NCBI RefSeq assembly: GCF_025907915.1
Contig: NZ_JAPAAF010000018.1
Location: 1-64,000 of the forward strand
Direction: 5' to 3'
Length of the DNA: 64,000 nucleotides
From: Gaoshiqia sediminis
GTDB taxonomy: Bacteria; Bacteroidota; Bacteroidia; Bacteroidales; Prolixibacteraceae
Below are positions 17,628-27,129 of this stretch, piece by piece. Every line of letters begins with the position of its first letter. Position 1 is the first letter of the stretch. Both the position numbers and the translations under genes were made by a program. The notes below the pieces were generated by a model that worked only from the letters and a program-made list of their open reading frames with translations, did not search any database and was not told the origin of the DNA.

Positions 17628-19856
17628 TTATTTTTCTACAAAATACCTCAGCTGGTCGAGCATGATGGGCACATCGTCTTTATCGATGCCCTGTTGGAGC
17701 AACTGGGGCAAGTCTTCGTCGAAAACATCCATGAATTCGGCTTCAGAGAAACCGTTTGTTGAAATGGATTGTTTGTAATAATCCAGCGCCGTTTTTCGGT
17801 TGCCCAAGCTCCACTGAACGTGCCCCATGTTCATCAGATCGTGCTTGTTGGGACCTTCCTCCATGAGCTTCAGAAAATATCTTTCGGCCTGCTCCTTTTT
17901 TCCTGTCAGAAACGAACACCAGGCAATGGGGCGCCACACTTTTTTATTTCCGGGAGCCAGGTATTCCACTTTGAAATAGCATTTCAGCGCTTCGTCAAAC
18001 TGGTCCAGTTCGAGTAAGCAGTGCCCCACGTTCAACTGGTTGTTCAAATCATCCGGATTAAGCTGTTCGGCATGCTTGTAGTACTCCAGCGCCTTGTCGG
18101 GTTGTTTGAGGTTTCGGTAGCAAAGGGCAATTTTTTTCAAATTCCACAAGCGGTTCAAATCGTACAATTCGGCCTGCCGGTATAGTTCCAACGCTTTTTT
18201 ATAATCTCCCAGCTTTTGATAACAAAAAGCGATTTTCTGATAAAGTTCCCCGTTCTTTTCGTTGGTTAACAGGTATGCAAGAATTCCAGCAGCTTCTTCA
18301 AAATAATTCTTCGAAAAATAGTATTCTGCAATATTCCGGAGCACCTTTTCATCTTCTTTTAAAATGGCTCCAAGGGCAATTTTATGATGAAAATCGAAAC
18401 GCCAGCCAAAAATATCAGTGAAGTCGTTTTTCCGGGGATGTAGTTTGTAAAAACGATATAAATCCTGAATGTACTGGTTAGAGACAAATTCTGCTTTCCG
18501 GCCAGGTCCGGTCAGTTCTTCTTCGTTTTCTATTTCATTAAACTGGTCCATCTCGGCTTTCATTCCCCGGGTCAGGAATTCGCGGTTCTCCTTGGGCAGG
18601 CTTTGAATACTGAGGCAAAACGAGTATTTATCCGAATTGCATAAAATAGGCGCCCTACTGATCATGTCAACAAAACTCCGGATTATCTCGTCGGAAAGAT
18701 CAACAGCCTCTTGTATTTCAGGGTTTTCGCTAAAAAAGGGGATTAACCAGTTGGCAATTTCATTGAAAAAGGGAAACGATTTTAGCATAGCGAACGATCC
18801 GATAAAAACATCAGCTCCCTCCAATTGCAATTCCGAGAATTCCTGCATCTTGTCCATCAACTCCGGCGAATCTTTGAAAATTTCCTGCCATTCCGGATTT
18901 TTATCGTCCGAAAGTCCTTCTTCCATCAAACTGTCGAGGTTTATTTTATCCTTCAGGGTTGGACTGATTTTAATCATTTCAGGAATAAGTTCATCGCGAA
19001 TACGTTGCTGGAGTTTTTCTGTTTCTTTGCTTCTGATCAGCTGGACAATGATACGTTCCAGGTTTCGTTTGAATTCCAGATGCTCGTTCAATATCTTCAA
19101 TCTTCCCGTAATTTCCGGATAGAATGGCAGCCTGGAGTCGTATTGATAAAAGTTGATGAGCAAGCCGACCAAAGCCCGCTGATTGATTGCCGTTTCTTCC
19201 ATTTCGAATGCATTGAACAGCAAGGTGAATTTCGCCTCATCGAAGTGCCGTTGCAGGCTTAAGGTTAAAGCCGAAACAAGAAACGATTTGTAAGCAACCA
19301 GAATTAACGGGCTTGAAAAAAACTTTCCGAGCAGTACTATTTCGTCGGGGTTCAACTGGTCCCGCAACCAAACATGATAAAACAACCGGACGATTTTTTC
19401 CCGGTGATCAACGGCTTCGGCTAAATATCCGGAGGTCATGGTTTTTTTGTTACCGGACGGTGATTGCAACTCATCGCGCAAATAAAAATCCTCCACTTCG
19501 GATAAAAAAGACTCAAGATCAGGAATAAACTGATTTTTAAATATTCTTTTCTTTTCGTATTCAAGGGAAGATGAATATTTTAAGCGAATGGCTTCGTTTA
19601 CTTTATCGGCCAGTTCAAATGCTGAAACAATTAACCGGCGATACACTTTTTGCCTTTCCGGATCCTGTATCCCTTCAACGGTGTATTGAAGCATGTAATG
19701 ATAGGTTTGATCCAGGTCCCGCCATTCGTCGTAAAAAACCCCTAACCCGTTTTCGGTAATAAGAGTTTCCAGCCGATCGAAAGCTGGTTTTATCTTCCTT
19801 TCTGCCAGGTTATTGCAAATTTCGGAATATCGTATGTTGAGTTCTTTATCCGTCAT
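17628..19856 (-). CDS. Large cytoplasmic TPR protein
   Basis: 742 residues when started at the ATG at 19856, which is preceded on the minus strand by GGAGG about 8 nt away; the frame stays open another 36 codons upstream but without a better site. Residues 1-470 are helical and acidic with no recognised catalytic motif. Residues about 500-735 carry TPR units (YQKIAFCYQKLGDYKKALEL, KIALCYRNLKQPDKALEYYK, LNVGHCLLELDQFDEALKCY). No signal peptide, so it is probably cytosolic. It is a Bacteroidota-type TPR protein of unknown role, transcribed alone and convergent with the gene at 16230. Confidence 0.82.
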   Translation of the reverse strand: MTDKELNIRYSEICNNLAERKIKPAFDRLETLITENGLGVFYDEWRDLDQTYHYMLQYTVEGIQDPERQKVYRRLIVSAFELADKVNEAIRLKYSSSLEYEKKRIFKNQFIPDLESFLSEVEDFYLRDELQSPSGNKKTMTSGYLAEAVDHREKIVRLFYHVWLRDQLNPDEIVLLGKFFSSPLILVAYKSFLVSALTLSLQRHFDEAKFTLLFNAFEMEETAINQRALVGLLINFYQYDSRLPFYPEITGRLKILNEHLEFKRNLERIIVQLIRSKETEKLQQRIRDELIPEMIKISPTLKDKINLDSLMEEGLSDDKNPEWQEIFKDSPELMDKMQEFSELQLEGADVFIGSFAMLKSFPFFNEIANWLIPFFSENPEIQEAVDLSDEIIRSFVDMISRAPILCNSDKYSFCLSIQSLPKENREFLTRGMKAEMDQFNEIENEEELTGPGRKAEFVSNQYIQDLYRFYKLHPRKNDFTDIFGWRFDFHHKIALGAILKEDEKVLRNIAEYYFSKNYFEEAAGILAYLLTNEKNGELYQKIAFCYQKLGDYKKALELYRQAELYDLNRLWNLKKIALCYRNLKQPDKALEYYKHAEQLNPDDLNNQLNVGHCLLELDQFDEALKCYFKVEYLAPGNKKVWRPIAWCSFLTGKKEQAERYFLKLMEEGPNKHDLMNMGHVQWSLGNRKTALDYYKQSISTNGFSEAEFMDVFDEDLPQLLQQGIDKDDVPIMLDQLRYFVEK

Positions 19857-19992
19857 AATTTTAACCTCCGAATCAAAGTACATAAAAGCGTGGAACGCAT
19901 CAAAAAGATACGCTCTCATCTGGTTATACACAAAGCCGGCAGTCGCTGTTACAGTCCCGGGCAATCGTTTTTAACGTCAAAACCGGGCGATG

Positions 19993-20121
19993 CTAGTGTT
20001 GAGTTATGCTTAGAATAGCGGAGGTTATGCGGAATTTATTTCAGCATCTCACTTTATAGCAACAGATTCCGAAACAAGTTCGAAATGACATTCCGTCATT
20101 AGAGGCTTACCGCAACACTAG
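19993..20121. repeat. Possible MITE-like element or dispersed repeat
   Basis: The 417-bp gap between the TPR gene and the DUF212 gene holds no coding frame that looks real. Inside it, CTAGTGTTG (19993-20001) and CAACACTAG (20113-20121) are perfect 9-bp inverted repeats bounding 129 bp. The interior has TTATGC twice and the stretch AGATTCCGAAACAAGTTCG followed by AATGACATTCCGTCATT, which looks like the short AGATTCC..AATGAC repeats scattered through many bacterial genomes. I see no target-site duplication, so a transposition origin is a guess. Confidence 0.35.
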
Positions 20122-20273
20122 TTCCGTTTTAGGTGATAGCTGAAATCTCTTGTAAAAGTTTTCGGCCCCAAGGTTGCCGATTATTTCGTGCTGACAGTGC
20201 CCGGTAAAAGTGAAAGAAATGCCTATCTTCGGATGGAATGATTATCAATTAATAATGTTTGGGAGGAACGTTC

Positions 20274-20723
20274 ATGCACCATAATCCGGCATTTCAAACT
20301 GCACTGGCAGCGCTATTGGCAATGGTTGTCGCACAGGCGCTTAAGCTTATCATTTTCAGGATAATGAAAGGGCGGTGGAACTTTGAACTACTAAAGTCGA
20401 ATGGCGGGTGGCCAAGTTCACACACGGCTGTTGTAACTGCGTTGACGTGTTCAATTGCTTTTTTCGAAGGTATCGATAATTATTTTTTCGCCATTGCCGT
20501 AACATTCTCGATCATTACCATACATGATTCGATGGGGGTGAGGTACGAAGCGAGCAAGCATGCCCGGTTTTTGAATATTATTTCAAAAAAAATCGATATT
20601 GAAGGGTTGGAAGAATTTAAAAGCACGAAGCTAAAGGAAAGTTTGGGGCACACCATGGGTGAGGTCATGGGCGGTGTGTTGATTGGTTTGCTGGTTGCGC
20701 TAATCCTCCGGCTCAATAGTTGA
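20274..20723 (+). CDS. DUF212 (divergent PAP2-like) membrane protein
   Basis: 149-residue protein of the DUF212/YuiD family (acid phosphatase/vanadium haloperoxidase related). The ATG at 20274 is chosen because GGGAGG lies 8 bp before it; a TTG at 20259 would place that ribosome-binding site inside the gene. Residues about 12-30 and 60-85 are membrane segments, the conserved GGWPSSHTAVVTAL (about 43-56) carries the SSH of the PAP2 fold, and a last helix ends the protein. The expected phosphate-pocket His of the second half is in ESLGHTMGE. It is convergent with topB. Phosphatase activity for this family is not established. Confidence 0.85.
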   Translation: MHHNPAFQTALAALLAMVVAQALKLIIFRIMKGRWNFELLKSNGGWPSSHTAVVTALTCSIAFFEGIDNYFFAIAVTFSIITIHDSMGVRYEASKHARFLNIISKKIDIEGLEEFKSTKLKESLGHTMGEVMGGVLIGLLVALILRLNS

Positions 20724-20773
20724 ACCGGAAAGTCATTCCCAGACAATACGCAATAGTCGCAACGGCATTCGCA

Positions 20774-23017
20774 TTATCCGATCTCAAACGGCACCCTAAA
20801 ATCGCAACCAGCTTTGAAATTGGTACAACCATAGGCCGTTTTACCTTTCACGATTTTTCCGATGTTGCATTTCGGGCAGGTGCTGTCGTCTTTAATTTCG
20901 GCTTGAAGTACGATTTCACAGTCATCATTCAGCATGAGTTTACCGTCGATTTTCAGGTCGTGATAGCTGAATCCTTTGATGGACGGGCTTTTCTTTTTAG
21001 TAGCCAGGGTGGAAATCTGCTTGTCGGTGAGCTTTTTTTCGTGCACCACAAACGGGATGGTAAACCGGCAGCCGTCTTTCCATTCGGAGCAACCCCAAGC
21101 CGATTTGCCTTTCAGTAATTTGCCTTTTCCGCAGCGTGGACAAATGATTTCTTCCTCCTCTTTTTTTGGGGCTTTTGCCGTTGTCTTTTGGGTTTTCGGT
21201 TCACCTGATTTCGTCTTTCCCTTTTCTTCCGGCTCATCTTCCAACAATGCAATTTCCTTCTTCGGTGATGTTTTCACTTGCGTAACCACCTCCATTACCA
21301 TCGTTTTCAGTTCGTCCATAAACCGGCCGATCTCCAGTTCGCCCGATTCAATTTGGCGGAGTTTGCGTTCCCATTGTCCGGTGAGTTCAGCCGATTTCAG
21401 CAGCTCGTTTTCGATGCTCAGGATCAGGTCAACTCCGGTAGGCGTGGCCACCAGACGTTTGCGTTCCTTACGGATGTACCGGCGGCGGAACAGCGTTTCG
21501 ATGATGTTGGCACGGGTGGAAGGGCGGCCAATGCCGTTTTCTTTCATCAGGTCGCGCAGCTCCTCGTCGTCCATATTTTTGCCGGCCGTTTCCATGGCGC
21601 GGAGCAGGGTTGCTTCGGTAAAATATTGCGGCGGTTGGGTTTGCTTTTCCTGCAATTCGGGTTGGTGCGGCCCGTGCTCGCCCGTGGTAAAGGCGGGCAG
21701 GATGCGGTCTTCGCTGTTGTCGTCCTTTTCATTTTGAAAAACTGACCGCCAGCCCGGTTTCAGGATTTGTTTGCCTGTGGCTTTAAAGGGGTGCGGTCCA
21801 ATGCTGGCTTCAATGCTGGTGTTGGCCACCTGACAATCCGGGTAAAAAACAGCAATGAAACGTTTGGCCACCAAGTCGAACACCTTTCGTTCGTTATCCG
21901 TCAAATCGATCCGGTTTTGCCCGGTGGGAATGATGGCGTGGTGGTCGGTGATTTTTTTATTGTCGAAAACTTTGGCTGACTTTCTGATTTTTCCGCCGTC
22001 CAAAATGGGCTGTGTGAGGTTCTCAAATCCTTTCAGGTTTTTCAGGGTGCCGGGTACTTTTTTGTATATGTCATCTGACAGGAAAGTGGTATCCACACGC
22101 GGATAGGTAGTCACTTTCTTTTCGTAGAGCGACTGAATCGTTCGGAGTGTTTCGTCGGCGCTCAGGTTGAATTTCCGGTTGCACTCAATTTGCAGCGAAG
22201 TCAGGTCGAACAGGCGCGGCGGGTGTTCGTTGCTGTTTTTGGTTTCAATGTTTCCAATGTACAGGTCGATGCCCGAAATTTCCTCCAGCACGGTTTGCGC
22301 ATCTTCGGGTTTCTGAAAACGCCCCGTGGTGGACGAAAATACGGTTTCGCGGTAAGTGGTTTTTATTTCCCAATAAGGTTCGGGCTTGAAATTTTCGATC
22401 TCCAGCTGCCGCTCAACAATCATGGCCAGGGTGGGGGTTTGTACCCGCCCGATGGAGAGCACCTGTTTGTTTTGGCCGTACTTCAGCGTGTACAGCCGGG
22501 TGGCGTTCATGCCCAGCAGCCAGTCGCCAATGGCACGTGCACTGCCAGCTTCGTACAGCTTGTCAAATTCTTCGCCGGGCAACAGCTTTTCAAACCCTTC
22601 GCGGATGGCTTCCTCGGTGAGCGACGAGATCCACAGTCGCTTTACCGGCGCTTTATTTTGCGCTTTGGCCAGCACCCAGCGCTGGATGAGCTCGCCTTCC
22701 TGTCCGGCATCGCCGCAGTTGATGATCTCGTCGGCCTTTTCAATTAAACTTTGCAGGATGGCAAACTGTTTTTTCACCCCGGCATCGTCAATTACCTTGA
22801 TGCCGAAACGCGGGGGGATCATCGGCAGTTCGCGCAGGTTCCAGTATTTCCAGCGATCGGTGTAATCGTTGGGTTCTTTCAGCGTGCAAAGATGGCCGAA
22901 TGTCCAGCTAACCTGGTAGCCGCTCCCTTCAAAATAGCCGTCGCGGCGGCTTTTGGCTCCTAAAATCTGGGCAATTTCTCTGGCTACACTCGGTTTTTCT
23001 GCAATACAAAGCTTCAT
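20774..23017 (-). CDS. topB: DNA topoisomerase III
   Basis: 747-residue type IA topoisomerase. The Toprim domain opens the protein (LCIAEKPSVAREIAQILGA) and has the acidic NCGDAGQEGELI (about 98-109). The catalytic tyrosine lies in KKVTTYPRVDTTFLSDD (about 315). RPSTRANIIETLF is the family helix near the active site. Two C-terminal zinc ribbons follow: CPRCGKGKLLKGKSAWGC and CPKCNIGKIVKGKTAYGC (residues about 645-740). TopB decatenates and works with RecQ-type helicases; no recQ is in the window. It is transcribed on its own, 51 bp beyond the cvfB-like gene on the same strand, possibly as an operon. Confidence 0.95.
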   Translation of the reverse strand: MKLCIAEKPSVAREIAQILGAKSRRDGYFEGSGYQVSWTFGHLCTLKEPNDYTDRWKYWNLRELPMIPPRFGIKVIDDAGVKKQFAILQSLIEKADEIINCGDAGQEGELIQRWVLAKAQNKAPVKRLWISSLTEEAIREGFEKLLPGEEFDKLYEAGSARAIGDWLLGMNATRLYTLKYGQNKQVLSIGRVQTPTLAMIVERQLEIENFKPEPYWEIKTTYRETVFSSTTGRFQKPEDAQTVLEEISGIDLYIGNIETKNSNEHPPRLFDLTSLQIECNRKFNLSADETLRTIQSLYEKKVTTYPRVDTTFLSDDIYKKVPGTLKNLKGFENLTQPILDGGKIRKSAKVFDNKKITDHHAIIPTGQNRIDLTDNERKVFDLVAKRFIAVFYPDCQVANTSIEASIGPHPFKATGKQILKPGWRSVFQNEKDDNSEDRILPAFTTGEHGPHQPELQEKQTQPPQYFTEATLLRAMETAGKNMDDEELRDLMKENGIGRPSTRANIIETLFRRRYIRKERKRLVATPTGVDLILSIENELLKSAELTGQWERKLRQIESGELEIGRFMDELKTMVMEVVTQVKTSPKKEIALLEDEPEEKGKTKSGEPKTQKTTAKAPKKEEEEIICPRCGKGKLLKGKSAWGCSEWKDGCRFTIPFVVHEKKLTDKQISTLATKKKSPSIKGFSYHDLKIDGKLMLNDDCEIVLQAEIKDDSTCPKCNIGKIVKGKTAYGCTNFKAGCDFRVPFEIG

Positions 23018-23067
23018 GTTTGGAGTTACGGGTTGCGAAACTGAGACTGGTCACTGCTACTAAATAC

Positions 23068-23901
23068 TTAATCTGCCAGCCTTATTCCTTGATCTTCAAT
23101 GTTAATAAGTCTCTGTTTGTACAGGGCGCCAATCGCTTTCTTAAAGTTCTTTTTGCTGATGCCAAAGGTTTTTGATATGACATCCGGGTCGCTTTTATCG
23201 TTGAAGGGAAGAAAACCGTTAGCCTCTTTCAGCTTATCCAGCACGGATTGCGAAATGCTGTCGATTTTTTCGTAACCGGCTTTTTCGAGCGATAGGTCAA
23301 TTTTTTCATCCGGGCGGATATTTTTGATGAAGCCTTTCAGTTTGTCACCGATTTTCAGCGGTTGAAAAACTTCATTTTTAAAAATCAGCCCCCAGTGGCT
23401 ATTGTCGATAATGGCCTTGTAGCCCATGTCGGTTTGCCCGGCAATGATCAGGTCAACTTCTTCGCCCACTTCGTAATCAACAGGAATGTTATCCACAAAC
23501 TTATCGAGCTTGGAAGAAGCTACAATCCGTTGGCTCTCATCGTCGAGGTAAACAAACACGAGGTACGATTTGCCTTCCTCCATCTTCACCTGCTGTTCGC
23601 GGAAGGGCACCAACAGGTCTTTGGGCAGTCCCCAGTCCAGAAAGGCGCCAATGGCTGTTGTGGAAACCACTTTCAGTTTGGCAAACTCGCCTACCATGAC
23701 ATATGGCTTATCGGTAGTGGCCACGAGCCGGTCTTCCGAGTCAAGGTAAATAAAAACCTCCACAGTGTCGCCAACCTGGCAATTTTCGGGAACATACCGC
23801 TTGGGCATCAGGATTTCGCCGTGCGGGCCGCCATCCAGGTAAACGCCAAAGTCAACTGTTTTCAACACTTCCAATTCATTCATTAAGCCTATTGCTGCCA
23901 T
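23068..23901 (-). CDS. CvfB-like S1 RNA-binding protein
   Basis: 277 residues organised as repeated S1-type beta-barrels: residues about 8-65 (VDFGVYLDGGPHGEILMPKR), 70-130 (TTAIGAFLDWGLPKDLLVP) and 140-210 (DMGYKAIIDNSHWGLIFKNE), ending in a winged-helix (about 220-275; DKSDPDVISKTFGISKKNFK). This order is that of CvfB/YitL proteins, which bind RNA. An alternative start is Met7. On the minus strand a -7 box TACCTTTG lies just upstream (23931-23924). Regulation of specific targets cannot be inferred. Confidence 0.92.
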   Translation of the reverse strand: MAAIGLMNELEVLKTVDFGVYLDGGPHGEILMPKRYVPENCQVGDTVEVFIYLDSEDRLVATTDKPYVMVGEFAKLKVVSTTAIGAFLDWGLPKDLLVPFREQQVKMEEGKSYLVFVYLDDESQRIVASSKLDKFVDNIPVDYEVGEEVDLIIAGQTDMGYKAIIDNSHWGLIFKNEVFQPLKIGDKLKGFIKNIRPDEKIDLSLEKAGYEKIDSISQSVLDKLKEANGFLPFNDKSDPDVISKTFGISKKNFKKAIGALYKQRLINIEDQGIRLAD

Positions 23902-23923
23902 ACGTCTGCTTTTTTTGTTGCCG

Positions 23924-23931
23924 CAAAGGTA
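23924..23931 (-). promoter_or_regulatory. -7 element for the cvfB-like gene
   Basis: On the minus strand TACCTTTG (23931-23924) matches TAnnTTTG and ends 22 nt before the ATG. The nearest upstream TTG is only 14 nt away, so the -33 element is uncertain. Confidence 0.5.
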
Positions 23932-24274
23932 CGCTTATTTGGCGGCAACGCGGCACCGGGCGGACGAAAGTTTCGGGTTTGGTCAGCAGAAATGTATGTT
24001 GCAGCTGGCTGGGTCAACCACCTATGAACCGTACGTTCAGGGTAACGATGATTGACAACAACTGACTGGTTCGGACAAGAATGAAAACGAAATGGCTACG
24101 ACTGCAAATCTTTTTCATCGTTAACATGTTCGACCCTGAAAAACTTTATTTTTGCCTGAAATAGAACCCCAAAGGTCTTGGAACAAATCAGCGTAGGATT
24201 TATTGGCGCCGGGCCACGTCTGGTGCAGGAAACGGCTGATCTGTTGTGTAAATTCAGAAAAACAGTAAAAGAGG
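23932..24274 (+). other. Intergenic region upstream of malQ with a short open frame
   Basis: A -7-like box TATTTTTG is at 24147-24154 with no clear -33. Downstream of it a frame of 36 codons opens at a TTG (24178) and ends at the TAG at 24286-24288, inside the first codons of malQ in another frame; it encodes a sensible-looking stretch (ISVGFIGAGPRLVQETADLL). It has no good start or ribosome site. It may be a leader frame, a remnant, or chance. The rest of the gap shows nothing I can support. Confidence 0.35.
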
Positions 24275-25771
24275 ATGAAACGAAATAGTGGGATTTTACT
24301 TCATATCAGCTCGCTGCCAAACCCTTACGGCATTGGCAGCATGGGGCACGACGCCTATGCGTTTGTGGATTTGTTGCATGAAACCAAACAAACATTGTGG
24401 CAAATTTTGCCGCTGGGGCCAACTGGTTACGGTAATTCGCCCTACCAGTCCTTTTCGGCTTTTGCCGGGAATATTCTTTTTGTCAGCCTGGAGAAGCTGA
24501 TTGAAGAAGGCTTGATCAGGGAAGAAGACCTAAAACAGATGCCTGTGCTTTCGACCAAAAAGGTGGAGTACGACCTGGTGCTGAAGGGAAAAACCAAGTT
24601 ATTGCGGAAGGCCTTTTCAGCTTTTAAGAAGAAGTTTAACGACTGGAAAGAAGATTACTACAACTTTCTGGGCGAACACTCTTGGTGGTTGGACGATTAT
24701 GCCCTGTTCCGGGCTATTAAAGGTAAAAATGAAAAATTGTGCTGGAATGAATGGTCTGAAAAGTTGAAACACCGCGACAGTCACGAAATGGATGTGGCTA
24801 TGCACGAACATGCCGCCGATATTTATTTTCATCGTTTTGTGCAGTTCATTTTCTTTCGGCAATGGTTCGCGCTGAAAGCCTATGCCAACAGCAAAGGCAT
24901 CCGTATTATCGGCGATTTGCCGCTCTACGTGTCGCTCGATAGCTCGGACGTGTGGGGCAACCAGGATATTTTTCTGCTGGATGAAGCAGGGCAGATGACC
25001 CACGTGGGTGGGGTGCCGCCCGACTATTTCAGCGAAACCGGCCAGTACTGGGGGTGCCCCGTATTCGACTGGGACCGTTTGGCCGAACGCGGCTACGACT
25101 GGTGGGCCGCTCGCGTCCATTTCAATCTGCGCATGTTCGATTTGATCCGCATTGATCACTTCCGCGGATTGGAGTCGTTTTGGGCGATACCGGCCAGCGA
25201 AGAAAATGCCATCAACGGCAAATGGCTTCCAGCCAAGGGCTTTGAGATGCTCAGCTTGTTGAAATCGCAGCTTGGCGAGTTGCCTGTCATTGCTGAAGAT
25301 TTGGGCATAATTACCCCCGAGGTGGAAAAGCTGCGCGACCACTTTGGTCTGCCCGGCATGAAGGTGCTCCAGTTTGCCTATGCCTCGGATGCTTCTAACG
25401 TAAATTTGCCGCACAACTACAACCAGAACTTTGTGGTTTATACAGGCACGCACGACAACGATACTACCATTGGCTGGCTGAAAACGGCCACCAAAGAAGA
25501 ACGTAAAAACCTGAAGCGCTATTTCAGTTCGGGCTGGGGCAACATTCACCGCAGCCTGATCGAAGCTGCCTGGGCATCGGTAGCCAATATGGCCATTTTA
25601 CCTATGCAAGACTTGATGGAGTTGGATGGACGTGGACGGATGAATACTCCCGGAACCGTGGCCAACAATTGGGAGTGGCGCCTGGAATGGAAGCTTTTGA
25701 AAAGCTCGCAAAAAGAATTTTTGAAAACCCTCACCGAGAAATATAACCGCTGCGAACCAACTACAGATTGA
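24275..25771 (+). CDS. malQ: 4-alpha-glucanotransferase
   Basis: 498-residue GH77 amylomaltase that transfers alpha-1,4-glucan chains in maltodextrin and glycogen metabolism. The N-terminus has the family SGILLHISSLPNPYGIGSMG. The catalytic segments are present in order: GDLPLYVSLDSSDVW, RIDHFRGLESFWAIP (nucleophile Asp), IAEDLGIITPEV (acid/base Glu) and GTHDNDTTIGW. Length equals the family's usual 500. AAAGAGG stands just upstream of the ATG. No other glycogen genes are nearby. It is convergent with the DUF456-CPBP pair. Confidence 0.97.
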   Translation: MKRNSGILLHISSLPNPYGIGSMGHDAYAFVDLLHETKQTLWQILPLGPTGYGNSPYQSFSAFAGNILFVSLEKLIEEGLIREEDLKQMPVLSTKKVEYDLVLKGKTKLLRKAFSAFKKKFNDWKEDYYNFLGEHSWWLDDYALFRAIKGKNEKLCWNEWSEKLKHRDSHEMDVAMHEHAADIYFHRFVQFIFFRQWFALKAYANSKGIRIIGDLPLYVSLDSSDVWGNQDIFLLDEAGQMTHVGGVPPDYFSETGQYWGCPVFDWDRLAERGYDWWAARVHFNLRMFDLIRIDHFRGLESFWAIPASEENAINGKWLPAKGFEMLSLLKSQLGELPVIAEDLGIITPEVEKLRDHFGLPGMKVLQFAYASDASNVNLPHNYNQNFVVYTGTHDNDTTIGWLKTATKEERKNLKRYFSSGWGNIHRSLIEAAWASVANMAILPMQDLMELDGRGRMNTPGTVANNWEWRLEWKLLKSSQKEFLKTLTEKYNRCEPTTD

Positions 25772-25838
25772 TAGATGACAGATTCCCTAAAATTAATTCA
25801 CCTTTGCCGAACAATAACCGGACGAGGAGAAAGTCACA

Positions 25839-26315
25839 TCAAATTAATTCTTTAAAGAAATACCAGGTCATCATGCCCGAGGCGATTAGCTTGAGGAGCG
25901 TTCCTGTTAAAAAACCGACAAACGAGCCAAAGCCAGAACGTAATGCTTGTGTTGATGTTTTTCCGCCGATTAGTTCGCCCAGCACAGCCCCAATGAACGG
26001 GCCTAAAATAATTCCAATGGGCGGGAAAAAGATCAGTCCGATAAGCAGGCCTGTAATGCTGCCCCAAACGCCTTGTTTACTGCCGCCAAACTTTTTGGTA
26101 CCCCAAGCGGGAATCAGATAGTCAAGTGCATAAACCAAGATGGTAATTACTGCCCAAATGAGCAGGAACCGATCTGTAAAATGGTATTTAGCCGTGGCAT
26201 GAAGCAGCAGCAAGGCTCCATAGTTGAGCGGTGGACCGGGCAAAACCGGTAAAATAGCTCCGGCAATTCCCAATAACAGTAGTGTGATCCCCAATGCAAT
26301 CAATACGTAATCCAT
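25839..26315 (-). CDS. DUF456 membrane protein
   Basis: 158-residue small membrane protein of the DUF456 family. Four or so hydrophobic segments are separated by the glycine-rich GAILPVLPGPPLNYGALL near residue 20 and IGIILGPFIGAVLGELIGGK near 107, both typical of the family. No function is known for it. It starts 4 bp after the stop codon of the CPBP protease gene, so the two form an operon. Confidence 0.88.
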   Translation of the reverse strand: MDYVLIALGITLLLLGIAGAILPVLPGPPLNYGALLLLHATAKYHFTDRFLLIWAVITILVYALDYLIPAWGTKKFGGSKQGVWGSITGLLIGLIFFPPIGIILGPFIGAVLGELIGGKTSTQALRSGFGSFVGFLTGTLLKLIASGMMTWYFFKELI

Positions 26316-26319
26316 CAGC

Positions 26320-27129
26320 TTACCTTTTTCTTTTTATTAGGGCAATCAAGGCAATTAGCACCACACTCAGTCCGGCAACAAGGTAGCTTATTTGTAGTTG
26401 TGCGTTTTTCTCCAGCAGAAAAAACGAAAAGCCTGTGATTTCTTCCCAATATTCGATACTGAGCAACACCAGCAGATTGTTGATGGCATGGCCGGCAATG
26501 CAGGCAAAAATATTGCGGGTAACCACCATTATCCATCCCAGCAACAAGCCCAGCAGAAAGGTGGCTGGGAATTGCCAGGGATTTAGGTGAAACAAGGCAA
26601 AAAACAAGGCCGACACTATAATCGCGATAATTTTCGGATAATTACGCATGAATCCGTGCATAATGATCCCGCGAAAAATCAGTTCCTCGATGACCGGGGC
26701 AATAACCACCACCTTCAGAAAGGCGCCATAAAAACCATAATCGTTTTCAAAAATACGGTCGAACAGTTCCCAAAACCAAGGCGGTGCCGGTATCAATTGA
26801 TCCACGGCCCGGTTGACTTCGGCCAGAAAAATGTGGGCTGCCATCAGAAACAAGGTCATCGGGATAAAAATGAGTACATTAAACCTCTTGGCCGGAAAAA
26901 GTTCCTTTAGGCTGGTTTGTGCTTTCCGGTAGCCAAAGGCCAGAATAAAAACAACCGAGCCAATACCCAGCACAATTTTTTTCACGGGGTGGTACAAAAA
27001 TTCGGTTCCGTGATAATAATCCCACACGGCTAATGGAAAGTCAACAACGGTTTGAATGAAAATATATAAAATAACCAGATGGGCTGCACCCAGTATGGTT
27101 GGATAAGATCTTGATCGTTCTGGACTCAT
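26320..27129 (-). CDS. CPBP-family intramembrane metalloprotease
   Basis: 269-residue multi-helix protein of the CPBP (CAAX protease and bacteriocin-processing) group, which includes eukaryotic Rce1-type and bacterial ABI proteins. The three catalytic motifs are complete: EELIFRG (EExxxR, about residues 148-154), FFALFH (FxxxH, about 176-181) and AGHAINN (HxxxN, about 212-218). About seven membrane helices are visible. It precedes the DUF456 gene. Substrate unknown; roles in prenyl-protein cleavage or immunity to toxins are known for relatives but nothing here supports either. Confidence 0.9.
   Translation of the reverse strand: MSPERSRSYPTILGAAHLVILYIFIQTVVDFPLAVWDYYHGTEFLYHPVKKIVLGIGSVVFILAFGYRKAQTSLKELFPAKRFNVLIFIPMTLFLMAAHIFLAEVNRAVDQLIPAPPWFWELFDRIFENDYGFYGAFLKVVVIAPVIEELIFRGIIMHGFMRNYPKIIAIIVSALFFALFHLNPWQFPATFLLGLLLGWIMVVTRNIFACIAGHAINNLLVLLSIEYWEEITGFSFFLLEKNAQLQISYLVAGLSVVLIALIALIKRKR

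Noticed and set aside
20976-21737. Long plus-strand open frame opposite topB
   Set aside because: Ser/Phe-rich shadow of the zinc-ribbon and core parts of topB, with no domain and no ribosome site.
24617-25549. 310-codon minus-strand frame opposite malQ
   Set aside because: Antisense of a complete GH77 enzyme; no family features.
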